34,159 bases of DNA from Erysipelotrichaceae bacterium (GCA_029227155.1 JAQXZJ010000077.1:1-34159), one strand, 5' to 3'. Positions 8,011 through 15,444 are shown, counted from the first letter of the stretch. The notes: generated from the letters alone by a model not told the origin. Translations and numbers: made by a program.

Positions 8011-8502
8011 ATGTCAGTAGAATTATACAAATTAGATGAGAGAATGCTACATGGACAAGTAGTTAGTACATTTGGCAGAATCTTAAAACCAGATGAATTT
8101 ATCGTTGTTAATGAAGGTGTATCAAAAGATGAAAATGCTAGAACTCTTCTTGAATTAGCACTTCCTGGTGGAGCAGAATTTGACTGTGTATCACCTAAAA
8201 CTTATGCTAAAATTAATAAAGAAAACGATTACTGGGGAACAAAAACATTCGTAGTATTCCGTCGTATTACTGATGTTGTTGAATCAATTGAAAACGGTGC
8301 TGTAATTCCTTGGTTGAATTGCGCTGGTTTCTATCAAGATCCAAATGCAACAGAACATCAAGAAAACTATGGTATCAACCTTTGGATTACGGAAACAGAT
8401 AAGAAACATTTACGTTGGTTAGAAGACCATGGTGTTGAATTGAGATATCAAGTTGCTCATACAACTCCTTCTTGTGCGTTAAAAGATAAAGTAAAATACT
8501 AA
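8011..8502 (+). CDS. PTS mannose-family EIIB subunit (second copy, intact)
   Basis: A 163-residue EIIB paralogue, 16 bases after the first. It keeps the active-site motif KLDERMLHGQV with His14, Arg11 and Gln16. The body differs from the first copy mostly after residue 100, in the part expected to face EIIC and the sugar. Two intact EIIB subunits behind one EIIA and one EIIC/EIID suggest either two sugars or different phosphorylation/regulatory roles; sequence alone cannot decide. AAAAGGAG precedes the ATG, and a strong terminator follows its stop immediately. Confidence 0.92.
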   Translation: MSVELYKLDERMLHGQVVSTFGRILKPDEFIVVNEGVSKDENARTLLELALPGGAEFDCVSPKTYAKINKENDYWGTKTFVVFRRITDVVESIENGAVIPWLNCAGFYQDPNATEHQENYGINLWITETDKKHLRWLEDHGVELRYQVAHTTPSCALKDKVKY

Positions 8503-8503
8503 G

Positions 8504-8530
8504 AAAAACAGGATGACATCCTGTTTTTTT
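8504..8530 (+). terminator. Terminator of the EIIA-EIIB-EIIB transcript
   Basis: ACAGGAT (8508-8514) pairs with ATCCTGT (8518-8524) across a GAC loop, extended by flanking A/T pairs, and is followed by eight T. It also contains the -35 box of the next gene's promoter. Confidence 0.88.
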
Positions 8531-8541
8531 TGACCTATAAT
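8513..8541 (+). promoter_or_regulatory. Promoter of the third EIIB-like gene, nested in the terminator
   Basis: ATGACA (8513-8518, five of six to TTGACA) and a perfect TATAAT (8536-8541) are exactly 17 bases apart. The -35 box spans the loop of the terminator hairpin. The transcript would start near 8548, leaving a leader of about 20 bases with TTAGGAGG. Confidence 0.75.
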
Positions 8542-8566
8542 ATATGTATATTTTAGGAGGCTATTT

Positions 8567-9052
8567 ATGAGTGTAATTCTTAACAAAGTAGATGCTAAAC
8601 TAGTTTTTGGGAAAGTTCCAAATAACTTTGGACGTTTTTTAGGGGCAGATGAGTATTTGGTTGTCAATGATGAAATCATTAATGATGATGAAAAAATGAA
8701 CTTAATGTCATTATCAATTCCAGGTGGATGCGAATTTGATGCAGTTAGTTGCAAGACTTATGCAAAAGTATTCGCAGAAAATGATTACTATGGTAAGAAG
8801 ACCATTGTTGTATTCCGTTACTTATCTGATGTAATGACTTGTGTTGATTTAGGCGTTAAAATTGATACTTTAAATTGTGCTGGTATTTATGCAGAAGAAA
8901 AAGAAAATCCAACTGCTTATGAAAAAGCATTAGTATTAACACCTTCTGAAGTGGAAGATTTAAGAAAACTACACCAATCTGGTGTTCACTTGATTTATCA
9001 ACCAACAGTACAAGAACCTGTTATTGAAGTAAAAGATTTATTGAAATTCTAA
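8567..9052 (+). CDS. EIIB-like protein lacking the phospho-histidine (third copy, degenerate)
   Basis: A 161-residue protein that aligns along its whole length with the two EIIB subunits upstream: EYLVVNDEIINDDE, SIPGGCEFDAVSCKTYAK, ENDYYGKKTIVVFR. Its active-site segment reads KVDAKLVFGKV: His14 is replaced by Phe, Arg11 by Lys, Gln16 by Lys and Glu10 by Ala. It therefore cannot carry out normal EIIB phosphotransfer. The frame is complete, has an excellent ribosome-binding site and its own promoter, and keeps the high-expression codon bias, so it is not decaying. A regulatory or scaffold role on the transporter, or on EIIA, is an inference. A terminator follows its stop. Confidence 0.85.
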   Translation: MSVILNKVDAKLVFGKVPNNFGRFLGADEYLVVNDEIINDDEKMNLMSLSIPGGCEFDAVSCKTYAKVFAENDYYGKKTIVVFRYLSDVMTCVDLGVKIDTLNCAGIYAEEKENPTAYEKALVLTPSEVEDLRKLHQSGVHLIYQPTVQEPVIEVKDLLKF

Positions 9053-9054
9053 TG

Positions 9055-9086
9055 AAAATGGCTGTTTTTAGAAACAGCCATTTTTT
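9055..9086. terminator. Bidirectional terminator between EIIB-like and PHP genes
   Basis: AAAATGGCTGTTT (9055-9067) and AAACAGCCATTTT (9072-9084) form a perfect 13-bp stem with loop TTAG, flanked by A and T runs on both sides. The stop codon of the minus-strand PHP gene (9068-9070) lies in the loop. Confidence 0.9.
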
Positions 9087-9958
9087 AAATAATTTAAGAA
9101 ATCCGTGCGGATCATATTTTCATCTTTTAAAGAATCAATGGATCCCATATGAATGGATGGTTTTGTTTTACCATGGAAATCACTTCCTAAGGTTACAATT
9201 TTATGATATTGATCTGCTAATTGTTGGTAGTATGCCATTTGTTCATAAGTATGATAACTACTATAAGCCTCAATTCCTTCAATTGGCAACTGTAGAATCT
9301 TTTCTACGATTTCTGGATGGTTTTTAAAGTTATTTCCTGGATGAGCTAGTACACAAATACCATGTGCTTCGTGAATCAATTGGATTGCTTCTTCAATTGT
9401 TGGATAGTGAATTGGTACATAAGCAGGTTTTCCAGCTGCACAGATATCCCAATAAAAGTTTACATATGGATTTTGACTACGAGCCCCATTTGGACGATAT
9501 GGTAGCAATACTGGATTATTATCATTTCTTGGATCTTGTAAAGCGACTTCTGCAATATCTTCGCCAACAACAATGCCATCTGGGCATTGTTTTTCTAATT
9601 GCTCCTTATCAATGATAATTCCCATTTCTTCTATTTTACGAACTTGAATGTCTTTCATTTGTTTCATTTGTGTCATGATCGTTTCTTCTACTTCATGAAA
9701 CCCTGGATGATTCAAATCAATTCCATAGCCTAGTAAATGCAGATTATGACCTTCAAAGGTACAATCTAATTCAACTGCAGGAATAATTTTAATAGGTGAT
9801 TGCAATGTTTGAGCATATTGAGCAGCTTTGACAGTATTATGATCAGCGATGGCGATGATCTCTAAATTTGCTTGTTGAGCTAAGTGAATGAGTTCTTCTA
9901 CTGTATATTGTCCGTCTTCACTGGTTATTGAGTGCATGTGTAAATCCATTTTTGACAT
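9068..9958 (-). CDS. PHP-domain phosphoesterase (RNase AM/YciV-like)
   Basis: A 296-residue protein of the polymerase-and-histidinol-phosphatase family. Metal-binding motifs are in order: MDLHMHS near the N-terminus (His7, His9), IAIADHNT, a Glu in IPAVELDC, CVLAHPGNN, and GSDFHGKTKP near the end. This set and the length match the YciV/TrpH group, which hydrolyses nucleoside 3',5'-bisphosphates or trims short RNA 5' ends. The exact substrate here is not certain. The start is supported by AAGGAGA eight bases upstream. It is alone on the minus strand, divergent from the tRNA-hydroxylation operon and convergent with the EIIB-like gene. Confidence 0.87.
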   Translation of the reverse strand: MSKMDLHMHSITSEDGQYTVEELIHLAQQANLEIIAIADHNTVKAAQYAQTLQSPIKIIPAVELDCTFEGHNLHLLGYGIDLNHPGFHEVEETIMTQMKQMKDIQVRKIEEMGIIIDKEQLEKQCPDGIVVGEDIAEVALQDPRNDNNPVLLPYRPNGARSQNPYVNFYWDICAAGKPAYVPIHYPTIEEAIQLIHEAHGICVLAHPGNNFKNHPEIVEKILQLPIEGIEAYSSYHTYEQMAYYQQLADQYHKIVTLGSDFHGKTKPSIHMGSIDSLKDENMIRTDFLNYLKNGCF

Positions 9959-10027
9959 ACATAAATCTCCTTTTTCTTATATTGTATTATGTCATATGAA
10001 GGTTAAAAACACAAGTTGCATTGGATG

Positions 10028-10036
10028 TGTTATACT
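10028..10036 (+). promoter_or_regulatory. Extended -10 promoter of the trhP operon
   Basis: TGT immediately before TATACT (10031-10036) is an extended -10 element about 25 bases before the ATG. No good -35 box is placed at 16-18 bases. The same TGTTATACT core precedes mutY. Confidence 0.5.
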
Positions 10037-10059
10037 TATACAGATAAAGGGAGGTAGAA

Positions 10060-10935
10060 ATGATGGCACAATTAATTGCGACTGTTCGTGACTATCATAC
10101 AATATCAAAAGCGATTGAATTAGGTATGACAGGATGTATTTTATCTTGTGATTTTTTTGCGACTCGTCAGATGGGATACTTTACGAAAGAAGAAATTGCA
10201 CAGGCGATAGTAGAATATCCTGAGTTAGCAATCTATACGAATATTAATAGGATTTTTGTAGAGGATGAACTATTAAAACTGAAAGAGTTTTTATTATGGT
10301 GTTCTCAGCATAACTTAGCGGGTATTTATTATAGTGATCCTGCTGTTTATATGTTGGCGAAAGAACTTCATATAGAGGATCGTTTGATTTATAATCAAGA
10401 TACGATCTTGACGAATCACTATGATATTCAAGAGTATTTACAATTAGGTATTCAGCGTTGTGTAATATCTAGAGAGATTACGTTAGAAGAAATAATAGCT
10501 ATTATCCAAAATTGTGGATCTCATTTAGAATTGATGATTCATGGGCATACAAATCTTTCTTATTCAAAAAGAAGACTATTAACGAATTATTTTGAAGAAA
10601 TTAAGAAAGATTATCCTGTGGATCAGATTTATTTATTAGAAGAAGAAAGTAGAAATGAAAGAATGTATATCATGCAAGATGAACAAGGGACTCATATCTT
10701 TACCGGTAAATGCTTGCAGATGGTGAAAGAGTTACCATTGTTTATGAACCAAATTGATGCAGTTAGAATTGATGGTGTCTTCATGAGTGATGAAGAAGTG
10801 CTAGATGCGATTCGTTTTTATGCTTCGATAATAAACGGGCAATCTACGGATGAAGTTTATGAAGCATGGATAGAACCACGGAAGGATCAGTATCATTCTG
10901 GTTATTTGTATACGAAGACAAATATAAGTAAGTAG
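10060..10935 (+). CDS. U32-family protein, TrhP1/YrrN-like (tRNA 5-hydroxyuridine pathway)
   Basis: A 291-residue protein related to peptidase U32 family members. It starts MMAQLIATVRDYHTISKAIELGM and contains VISREITLEEI and LMIHGHTNLSYSKRRLL, an altered form of the U32 signature seen in its larger neighbour. In Bacillus subtilis the YrrN-YrrO pair (TrhP1, TrhP2) is needed for prephenate-dependent hydroxylation of U34 in tRNA. This gene, smaller and nine bases upstream of a clear YrrO homologue, fits TrhP1 by size and order. GGGAGG lies five bases before the first of two consecutive ATGs (10060, 10063). The function is known only for the family and inferred here. Confidence 0.8.
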   Translation: MMAQLIATVRDYHTISKAIELGMTGCILSCDFFATRQMGYFTKEEIAQAIVEYPELAIYTNINRIFVEDELLKLKEFLLWCSQHNLAGIYYSDPAVYMLAKELHIEDRLIYNQDTILTNHYDIQEYLQLGIQRCVISREITLEEIIAIIQNCGSHLELMIHGHTNLSYSKRRLLTNYFEEIKKDYPVDQIYLLEEESRNERMYIMQDEQGTHIFTGKCLQMVKELPLFMNQIDAVRIDGVFMSDEEVLDAIRFYASIINGQSTDEVYEAWIEPRKDQYHSGYLYTKTNISK

Positions 10936-10944
10936 GTGAAATAG

Positions 10945-12165
10945 ATGAGTAAAATAGAATTATTGGCGCCTGCAGGGGATTTAAAACGCTTAAAAACAGC
11001 GATTCGATACGGTGCAGATGCGGTTTATATTGGAGGAAAAGAGTTAAGTTTACGTTCTCGTGCAAGTAATTTCTCGATCGAAGAGATTGCGGAAGGAGTT
11101 CGGTTTGCGAATGAATATGGTGCTAAGGTGTATGTAACTGTTAATATGATTCCACATGATGAAGATTTTGTGAATGTAAAAGAGTATTTGATTTCATTAC
11201 AACAGGCAGGTGTAGATGCTATTATTTGTGCATCTCTTCATATCATGAAGTTATGTAAAGAGGTTGCACCAAAAATGGAAGTACATGTCAGTACGCAACA
11301 GACATCAACGAATTCTTTAACCGTTGATTATTGGAAAATGTTGGGTGCTGATCGTGTTGTTCTTGCTCGAGAAGTAACATTAGAACAAATGAGAAAAGTC
11401 GCAAAGCATTCTTCTTTACCTTTAGAGGTGTTCATTCATGGAGGCATGTGTGTAAACTATTCTGGACGTTGTACTTTGAGTAATCAAATGACGTTGCGGG
11501 ATGCAAATCGAGGCGGATGTGCACAATCATGTAGATGGAAGTATCGAATCTATAATGAACAAAATGAACCAATACATGATGAAGATTGTTTATTTTCTAT
11601 GAGTTCTAAAGATTTACAGGCAGCAAGTGTGATTGGTGAACTAATGGATATGGGAATCAGTAGTTTAAAAATAGAAGGTAGAATGAAAACTGCATATTAT
11701 ATTGCTACTGTTGTAAAGGCATATCGTAATTTAATTGATACTTATCAGGCAAATGGTGTAATTGCCCAGCAACAGTTAGAAGCCTTTCAAATGGAGCTAG
11801 CAAAAGCAGAAAATAGACCAGCAAGTAGTGGGTTCTATTATGGATTACCACAAGCAAAGGATCATCTATATGGTGTAAATGGCGCGGGTGTGATTCAAGA
11901 TTTTGTAGCTACGGTTGTTAATTATGATGAAATAACACAAGTAGCTACGATTCAAGTTCGTAATCATTTTACCGTTCCTTGTGAAATGGAATTATTGAGT
12001 CCTTATTGTGATTACAAGTCGTTTACCATTGAACATCTTACAACAATGGATGGAAATGAAGTTACTGTGGCTAATCAGCCTATGCAGTTATTGAATACAA
12101 AGATTCCTTTTGCTGTAGCAAAAGAGGATATGATTCGTAAAAAGCAAAGGGAGGTTGTCAAATGA
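10945..12165 (+). CDS. trhP2: U32-family protein, TrhP2/YrrO-like tRNA hydroxylation protein
   Basis: A 406-residue U32 protein. Clear landmarks: MSKIELLAPAGDLKRLKTA at the start, GADAVYIGG, VHVSTQQ, and the full U32 signature HGGMCVNYSGRCTLSNQ with RGGCAQSCRWKY just after, whose cysteines bind an iron-sulphur cluster in the family. KDLQA and LKIEGRMKT follow. The C-terminal beta-barrel domain (around 320-406) is present. Such proteins, once called collagenase-like peptidases, install the hydroxyl of 5-hydroxyuridine at the tRNA wobble base. The gene overlaps the next one by four bases (ATGA), so they are translationally coupled. I see no sign of damage. Confidence 0.88.
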   Translation: MSKIELLAPAGDLKRLKTAIRYGADAVYIGGKELSLRSRASNFSIEEIAEGVRFANEYGAKVYVTVNMIPHDEDFVNVKEYLISLQQAGVDAIICASLHIMKLCKEVAPKMEVHVSTQQTSTNSLTVDYWKMLGADRVVLAREVTLEQMRKVAKHSSLPLEVFIHGGMCVNYSGRCTLSNQMTLRDANRGGCAQSCRWKYRIYNEQNEPIHDEDCLFSMSSKDLQAASVIGELMDMGISSLKIEGRMKTAYYIATVVKAYRNLIDTYQANGVIAQQQLEAFQMELAKAENRPASSGFYYGLPQAKDHLYGVNGAGVIQDFVATVVNYDEITQVATIQVRNHFTVPCEMELLSPYCDYKSFTIEHLTTMDGNEVTVANQPMQLLNTKIPFAVAKEDMIRKKQREVVK

Positions 12166-12899
12166 TTGTTTTTGAGGGCGCAATTTCAGTAAAGGCTGCG
12201 ATTGAATCTTCTTATCGGGTAGTACAGGAGATCTGGATGGATGAGAAGAAAAAATCAAAAGATTTCGGGTATATATTAAAAATGGCAGAGATCAAAGGAA
12301 TTCCTGTTAGACGTGTATCAAAAGAAGCATTGCAAGAAGTAGCACAAGGTCATACTCATGGTGGAGTGATTGCTTATGTGCAAAAACGTTCCTATGCTTC
12401 TTTAGATACTTTATTGCAAGCACAACAACCATTGTTTTTAGCGTTTTTAGAAGGCATTGAAGATCCATTTAATTTTGGCTATGCAATGCGTTCTCTATAT
12501 GCGAGTGGATGTCAAGGTGTGATCGTGCCGTGTCGAAACTGGAATGAGGAAGAAAGTATCATTGTTAAAAGTAGTGCAGGGGCAAGTGAAAAACTGCCGA
12601 TTTGTGTAGTTGATCAGTATGAGGAATTGATTTTAAAATTACAACAGGCTCAGGTTGCGATTATTTGTGCGATGCGTGAAGATGCGAAAACGATGTATGA
12701 GGTTGATTATAATCAGAATATCTTATTAGCTATTGGTGGTCCTTTACGGGGCTTGTCGCATCAGATTTTGCAACATTCGACACAAAATGTATATATACCT
12801 TATGCGAATGATTTTCGTAATGCATTGAATGCATCTAGCGCAATTTCTATACTTTCTTACGAAATCTATCGACAAAGACATCAAATAATGGTTAAATAG
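12162..12899 (+). CDS. TrmH/SpoU-family RNA 2'-O-methyltransferase, divergent
   Basis: A 245-residue protein. An N-terminal substrate-binding domain (HTHGGVIAYV) precedes a SPOUT domain. Motif 1 is EGIEDPFNFGYAMRSL with the conserved N-x-G-x-x-x-R. Motif 2, normally G-x-E-G-x-G, reads LAIGGPLRGLS and lacks the glutamate. Motif 3 reads IPYANDFRNALNASSA, keeping the Asn. Family members transfer methyl from SAM to a ribose in tRNA or rRNA using a trefoil-knot site. The gene overlaps trhP2, so a role in tRNA modification is likely but not proven, and the altered knot may mean an unusual target or reduced activity. RlmB-like is the nearest alternative name. Confidence 0.78.
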   Translation: MIVFEGAISVKAAIESSYRVVQEIWMDEKKKSKDFGYILKMAEIKGIPVRRVSKEALQEVAQGHTHGGVIAYVQKRSYASLDTLLQAQQPLFLAFLEGIEDPFNFGYAMRSLYASGCQGVIVPCRNWNEEESIIVKSSAGASEKLPICVVDQYEELILKLQQAQVAIICAMREDAKTMYEVDYNQNILLAIGGPLRGLSHQILQHSTQNVYIPYANDFRNALNASSAISILSYEIYRQRHQIMVK

Positions 12900-12919
12900 A
12901 TGGAAATGGAGGGATAAAT

Positions 12920-14620
12920 ATGAAAGAAGAATTATATTTGCGTGATAGAACAGCAGTGATTAATTTTACCTCTGCATATTATCAAACAGCAGGAGAACTG
13001 TTATCTAGTAAAGGCTTTTCTTTATTCTTAAAACGGTTTTTAACACACTTAGCGGTGGATGACATAGAAGTGTTTGAATGGATCGTTCGGAAAGAACCAT
13101 TAGATGAATTTATTCCTAAACTGATTCAAGTATTAAAGTTATTGATGATAATGGATGTTGAAGATTTACAACAACCAACCTTGGAAACAATGGGCTCCAT
13201 CCGTTTATTATCTTTGGTAGAAAAGGGCTATGATTATTGGCGAAAATTAGAGCGTTTCACAATTGTTAGTACTTCTAGCAGTAAAAGTTTACAATTTGCT
13301 AGTTTTATTGAAGCAGATCAGAAATTTAATGCTTTGGTTATTTCTATCTATCGTACGATCAGTGAGAAGTTACAGGGAACGAAAAATCGTGTCTATCGTC
13401 AAATGAGTGCGGGAAGCAATGGTAGTATCGTCTTACGTTCTTATCGTTGGAATATTCCTGAAGAATATCATAGTTTAAAAAATATTCCATTTATCCATAC
13501 GATCATGTTACGGACTCCTTTATTGCTATATCCACGTTCAAATAAACGTGTGGGTTCTTTTGTAGAAGTAGATGAGAATCCAATTCATCATTTTGTGGCC
13601 CATAAACAATATTGGATGTGCTATCCTGCAAAAGTGGGAAGTCTATTGATCTATATCTATTTTCATCAGGACTTTTTATCAAGTGGAGTCTCTTTGGCGA
13701 ACTTGTTTGAATTAGCTTCGGAACATGAATGTACGCATCGTAAACCAGATGCTATCGTTTTATTTGGTAATGAGGATGAAAAGAATGAAACTACCTTCTA
13801 TCATGATGTGAAGAATGATATTTGGGTTGGAAGCGTATCTTATGCGCAACGGATCGAATACTTTGGTTATTTGAAAAAAATGTCCTTGACTTTGCATAAT
13901 GTAGCGAAGATGGCAAAAGGATGGTTGCCAATTCATGGTGCAATGGTTAACATCTATCTACGTAATGGTGCTCGTAAAGGGGTCGTTTTGATTGGTGATT
14001 CTGGTGCTGGTAAATCTGAGTCGATTGAAGCATTGAAGAATTTAGGAAATGAAGAAATTGCGAAGATCGATATTATTTTTGATGATATGGGATCTTTCCA
14101 TATTGAAGATCATCAAGTATATGCTCAAGGAACGGAAATTGGTGCCTTTGTTCGTTTGGATGACTTAGATAAAGGAACTGCTTATCGTGATATGGAACGT
14201 AGTATTTTTATGAATCCTGAATCAAGCAATGCTCGGGTTATCTTGCCTTCTAGCAGTTACGATTTAATTACGAGCAATCAAGTAATTGATATGGTATTAT
14301 ATGCGAACAACTATGAAAATAAACGGGGTATGCATCGATTTGAAAATGTGAAAGAAGCAAAAGAAGTTTTTATTCAAGGAAAACGGATGGCTTTAGGTAC
14401 AACACAAGAAAAAGGATTGTCTATGACTTATTTCGCAAATCCATTTGGTCCAATGCAACAACAAGATGTTTGTGGTAAGATATTTGAAGATGTATTTGAT
14501 CAATTATATAAGAATCAAGTATATGTTGGAGAAATATATACATGTCTAGGAGTTGCAGAACATAAAGATGGTTTACAAGATGCTGCTTCACAATTGTTAG
14601 AATATTTAAAAAATAATTAA
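12920..14620 (+). CDS. HPr-kinase/PEPCK-like P-loop protein of unknown function
   Basis: A 566-residue protein that I cannot name. Residues 337-367 resemble the catalytic core of HPr kinase/phosphorylase and PEP carboxykinase: LPIHGAMVNIYL, a strand, then a P-loop GDSGAGKSE (359-367). An acidic pair (Asp388-Asp389 in IIFDDMGSF) follows in the place of the metal-binding DD of HprK. The N-terminal 330 residues have no motif I recognise, apart from NRVYRQMSAGSNGS near 156. No signal peptide or membrane segment is seen. It follows the methyltransferase gene by 20 bases behind GGAGGG and is the last gene of the tRNA-modification operon. A nucleotide-dependent kinase or phosphorylase is plausible from the fold; substrate and partner are unknown. 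Confidence 0.7.
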   Translation: MKEELYLRDRTAVINFTSAYYQTAGELLSSKGFSLFLKRFLTHLAVDDIEVFEWIVRKEPLDEFIPKLIQVLKLLMIMDVEDLQQPTLETMGSIRLLSLVEKGYDYWRKLERFTIVSTSSSKSLQFASFIEADQKFNALVISIYRTISEKLQGTKNRVYRQMSAGSNGSIVLRSYRWNIPEEYHSLKNIPFIHTIMLRTPLLLYPRSNKRVGSFVEVDENPIHHFVAHKQYWMCYPAKVGSLLIYIYFHQDFLSSGVSLANLFELASEHECTHRKPDAIVLFGNEDEKNETTFYHDVKNDIWVGSVSYAQRIEYFGYLKKMSLTLHNVAKMAKGWLPIHGAMVNIYLRNGARKGVVLIGDSGAGKSESIEALKNLGNEEIAKIDIIFDDMGSFHIEDHQVYAQGTEIGAFVRLDDLDKGTAYRDMERSIFMNPESSNARVILPSSSYDLITSNQVIDMVLYANNYENKRGMHRFENVKEAKEVFIQGKRMALGTTQEKGLSMTYFANPFGPMQQQDVCGKIFEDVFDQLYKNQVYVGEIYTCLGVAEHKDGLQDAASQLLEYLKNN

Positions 14621-14622
14621 TG

Positions 14623-14668
14623 TATAATAGGGTCCTCCTGTTACATACTAGTGACAGGGGGATTTTCT
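14623..14668 (+). promoter_or_regulatory. TATAAT box and leader hairpin burying the ribosome-binding site
   Basis: A perfect TATAAT at 14623-14628 puts the transcript start near 14635. From 14634, CCTCCTGTTAC pairs with GTGACAGGGGG (14651-14661) over 11 positions, two of them G-U, around loop ATACTA. The right arm contains the ribosome-binding site AGGGGGA of the deacetylase (ATG 14669), and the left arm is an anti-Shine-Dalgarno CCTCC. The short T-rich tail (ATTTTCT) means it could also end the upstream operon. No good -35 box was found. Confidence 0.55.
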
Positions 14669-15376
14669 ATGAAAAAAATAATTCTTATAATCAGTCTCTT
14701 CAGTATGTTATATCAACCTATTATGGGAAAAGAAACAGATGTAGATGCCTATGTATTTTCAAGAACAATTGATCCAAGTCGTCCGATGATTGCCTTAACA
14801 TTTGATGATGGGCCCTATCCGAAAGTAACAAGACGAATTTTAAATGCCTTGCAAATGAATCGATGTAAAGCTACTTTTTTTCAATTAGGAGAAAAAATGG
14901 AAAAGCATGAAGACTTGGTGGTTGAAATGGTACAAATGGGAATGCAGATAGGAAATCATTCCTATAGTCATATGATACCAAATGGTAGTAATACGACGAT
15001 GTGTATTAGTGAATTAAAACAAACGGAAACCATTATGAAGAAAATCAGTGGAATCCAAACGTATGCGATTCGTACGCCGGGTGGAGCTTATAGTGAGGCT
15101 TTGTTAGCGGAAATTCAAGGACCTATGATCTTATGGTCTATGGATACGTTGGATTGGAAACATCAAAATACGGAGAAAGTTGTGCACCATGTTTTGAAAA
15201 ATGTAAAAGATGGAGACATTATTCTGATGCATGATCTGTATGAAACAACTGCAGAAGCGGTAGAATTGATAATTCCTGAATTGTTACAACGAGGATATCA
15301 ATTGGTGACGGTGGATGAATTGTTTTATTATAAAGGAATCACACTAAAAAAACATGGATTGTATCGTCATGCATAA
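14669..15376 (+). CDS. Secreted polysaccharide deacetylase (NodB domain, carbohydrate esterase 4)
   Basis: A 235-residue protein with a signal peptide or membrane anchor at residues 1-20 (MKKIILIISLFSMLYQPIMG). The NodB domain then shows all five CE4 motifs: ALTFDDGPYP with the catalytic/metal Asp pair, GNHSYSHM with the two metal His, RTPGGAY, WSMDTLDWK, and DGDIILMHDLY near the end. Such enzymes remove N-acetyl groups from peptidoglycan or chitin-like polymers outside the cell. The start at 14669 is chosen because the upstream GTG (14651) is inside the ribosome-binding hairpin and would spoil the signal peptide. NagA, encoded next, could use amino sugars, but the two have separate promoters. 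Confidence 0.9.
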   Translation: MKKIILIISLFSMLYQPIMGKETDVDAYVFSRTIDPSRPMIALTFDDGPYPKVTRRILNALQMNRCKATFFQLGEKMEKHEDLVVEMVQMGMQIGNHSYSHMIPNGSNTTMCISELKQTETIMKKISGIQTYAIRTPGGAYSEALLAEIQGPMILWSMDTLDWKHQNTEKVVHHVLKNVKDGDIILMHDLYETTAEAVELIIPELLQRGYQLVTVDELFYYKGITLKKHGLYRHA

Positions 15377-15388
15377 TCCATGTTTTCT
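15351..15388 (+). terminator. Terminator of the polysaccharide deacetylase gene
   Basis: AACATGGATT (15351-15360) pairs with AATCCATGTT (15375-15384) around a 14-base loop, followed by TTCTCTTT. The left arm lies within the coding sequence and the stop codon is in the loop/right arm. Confidence 0.65.
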
Positions 15389-15390
15389 CT

Positions 15391-15421
15391 TTGTTCTTTC
15401 GAAAGAAAACTGTGATATAAT
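15391..15421 (+). promoter_or_regulatory. nagA promoter region with palindrome
   Basis: A perfect TATAAT (15416-15421) lies 24 bases before the ATG. TTGTTC (15391-15396) is a possible -35 box with a long 19-base spacer. The perfect 14-bp palindrome TTCTTTCGAAAGAA (15394-15407) overlaps it and is a candidate operator. Confidence 0.55.
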
Positions 15422-15444
15422 AAAACAGAATTAAGGAGGTACAA

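Noticed and set aside
10016-10042. TTGCAT with TATACA as a full promoter for trhP1
   Set aside because: The spacing is only 15 bases; the extended -10 TGTTATACT alone is the better reading.
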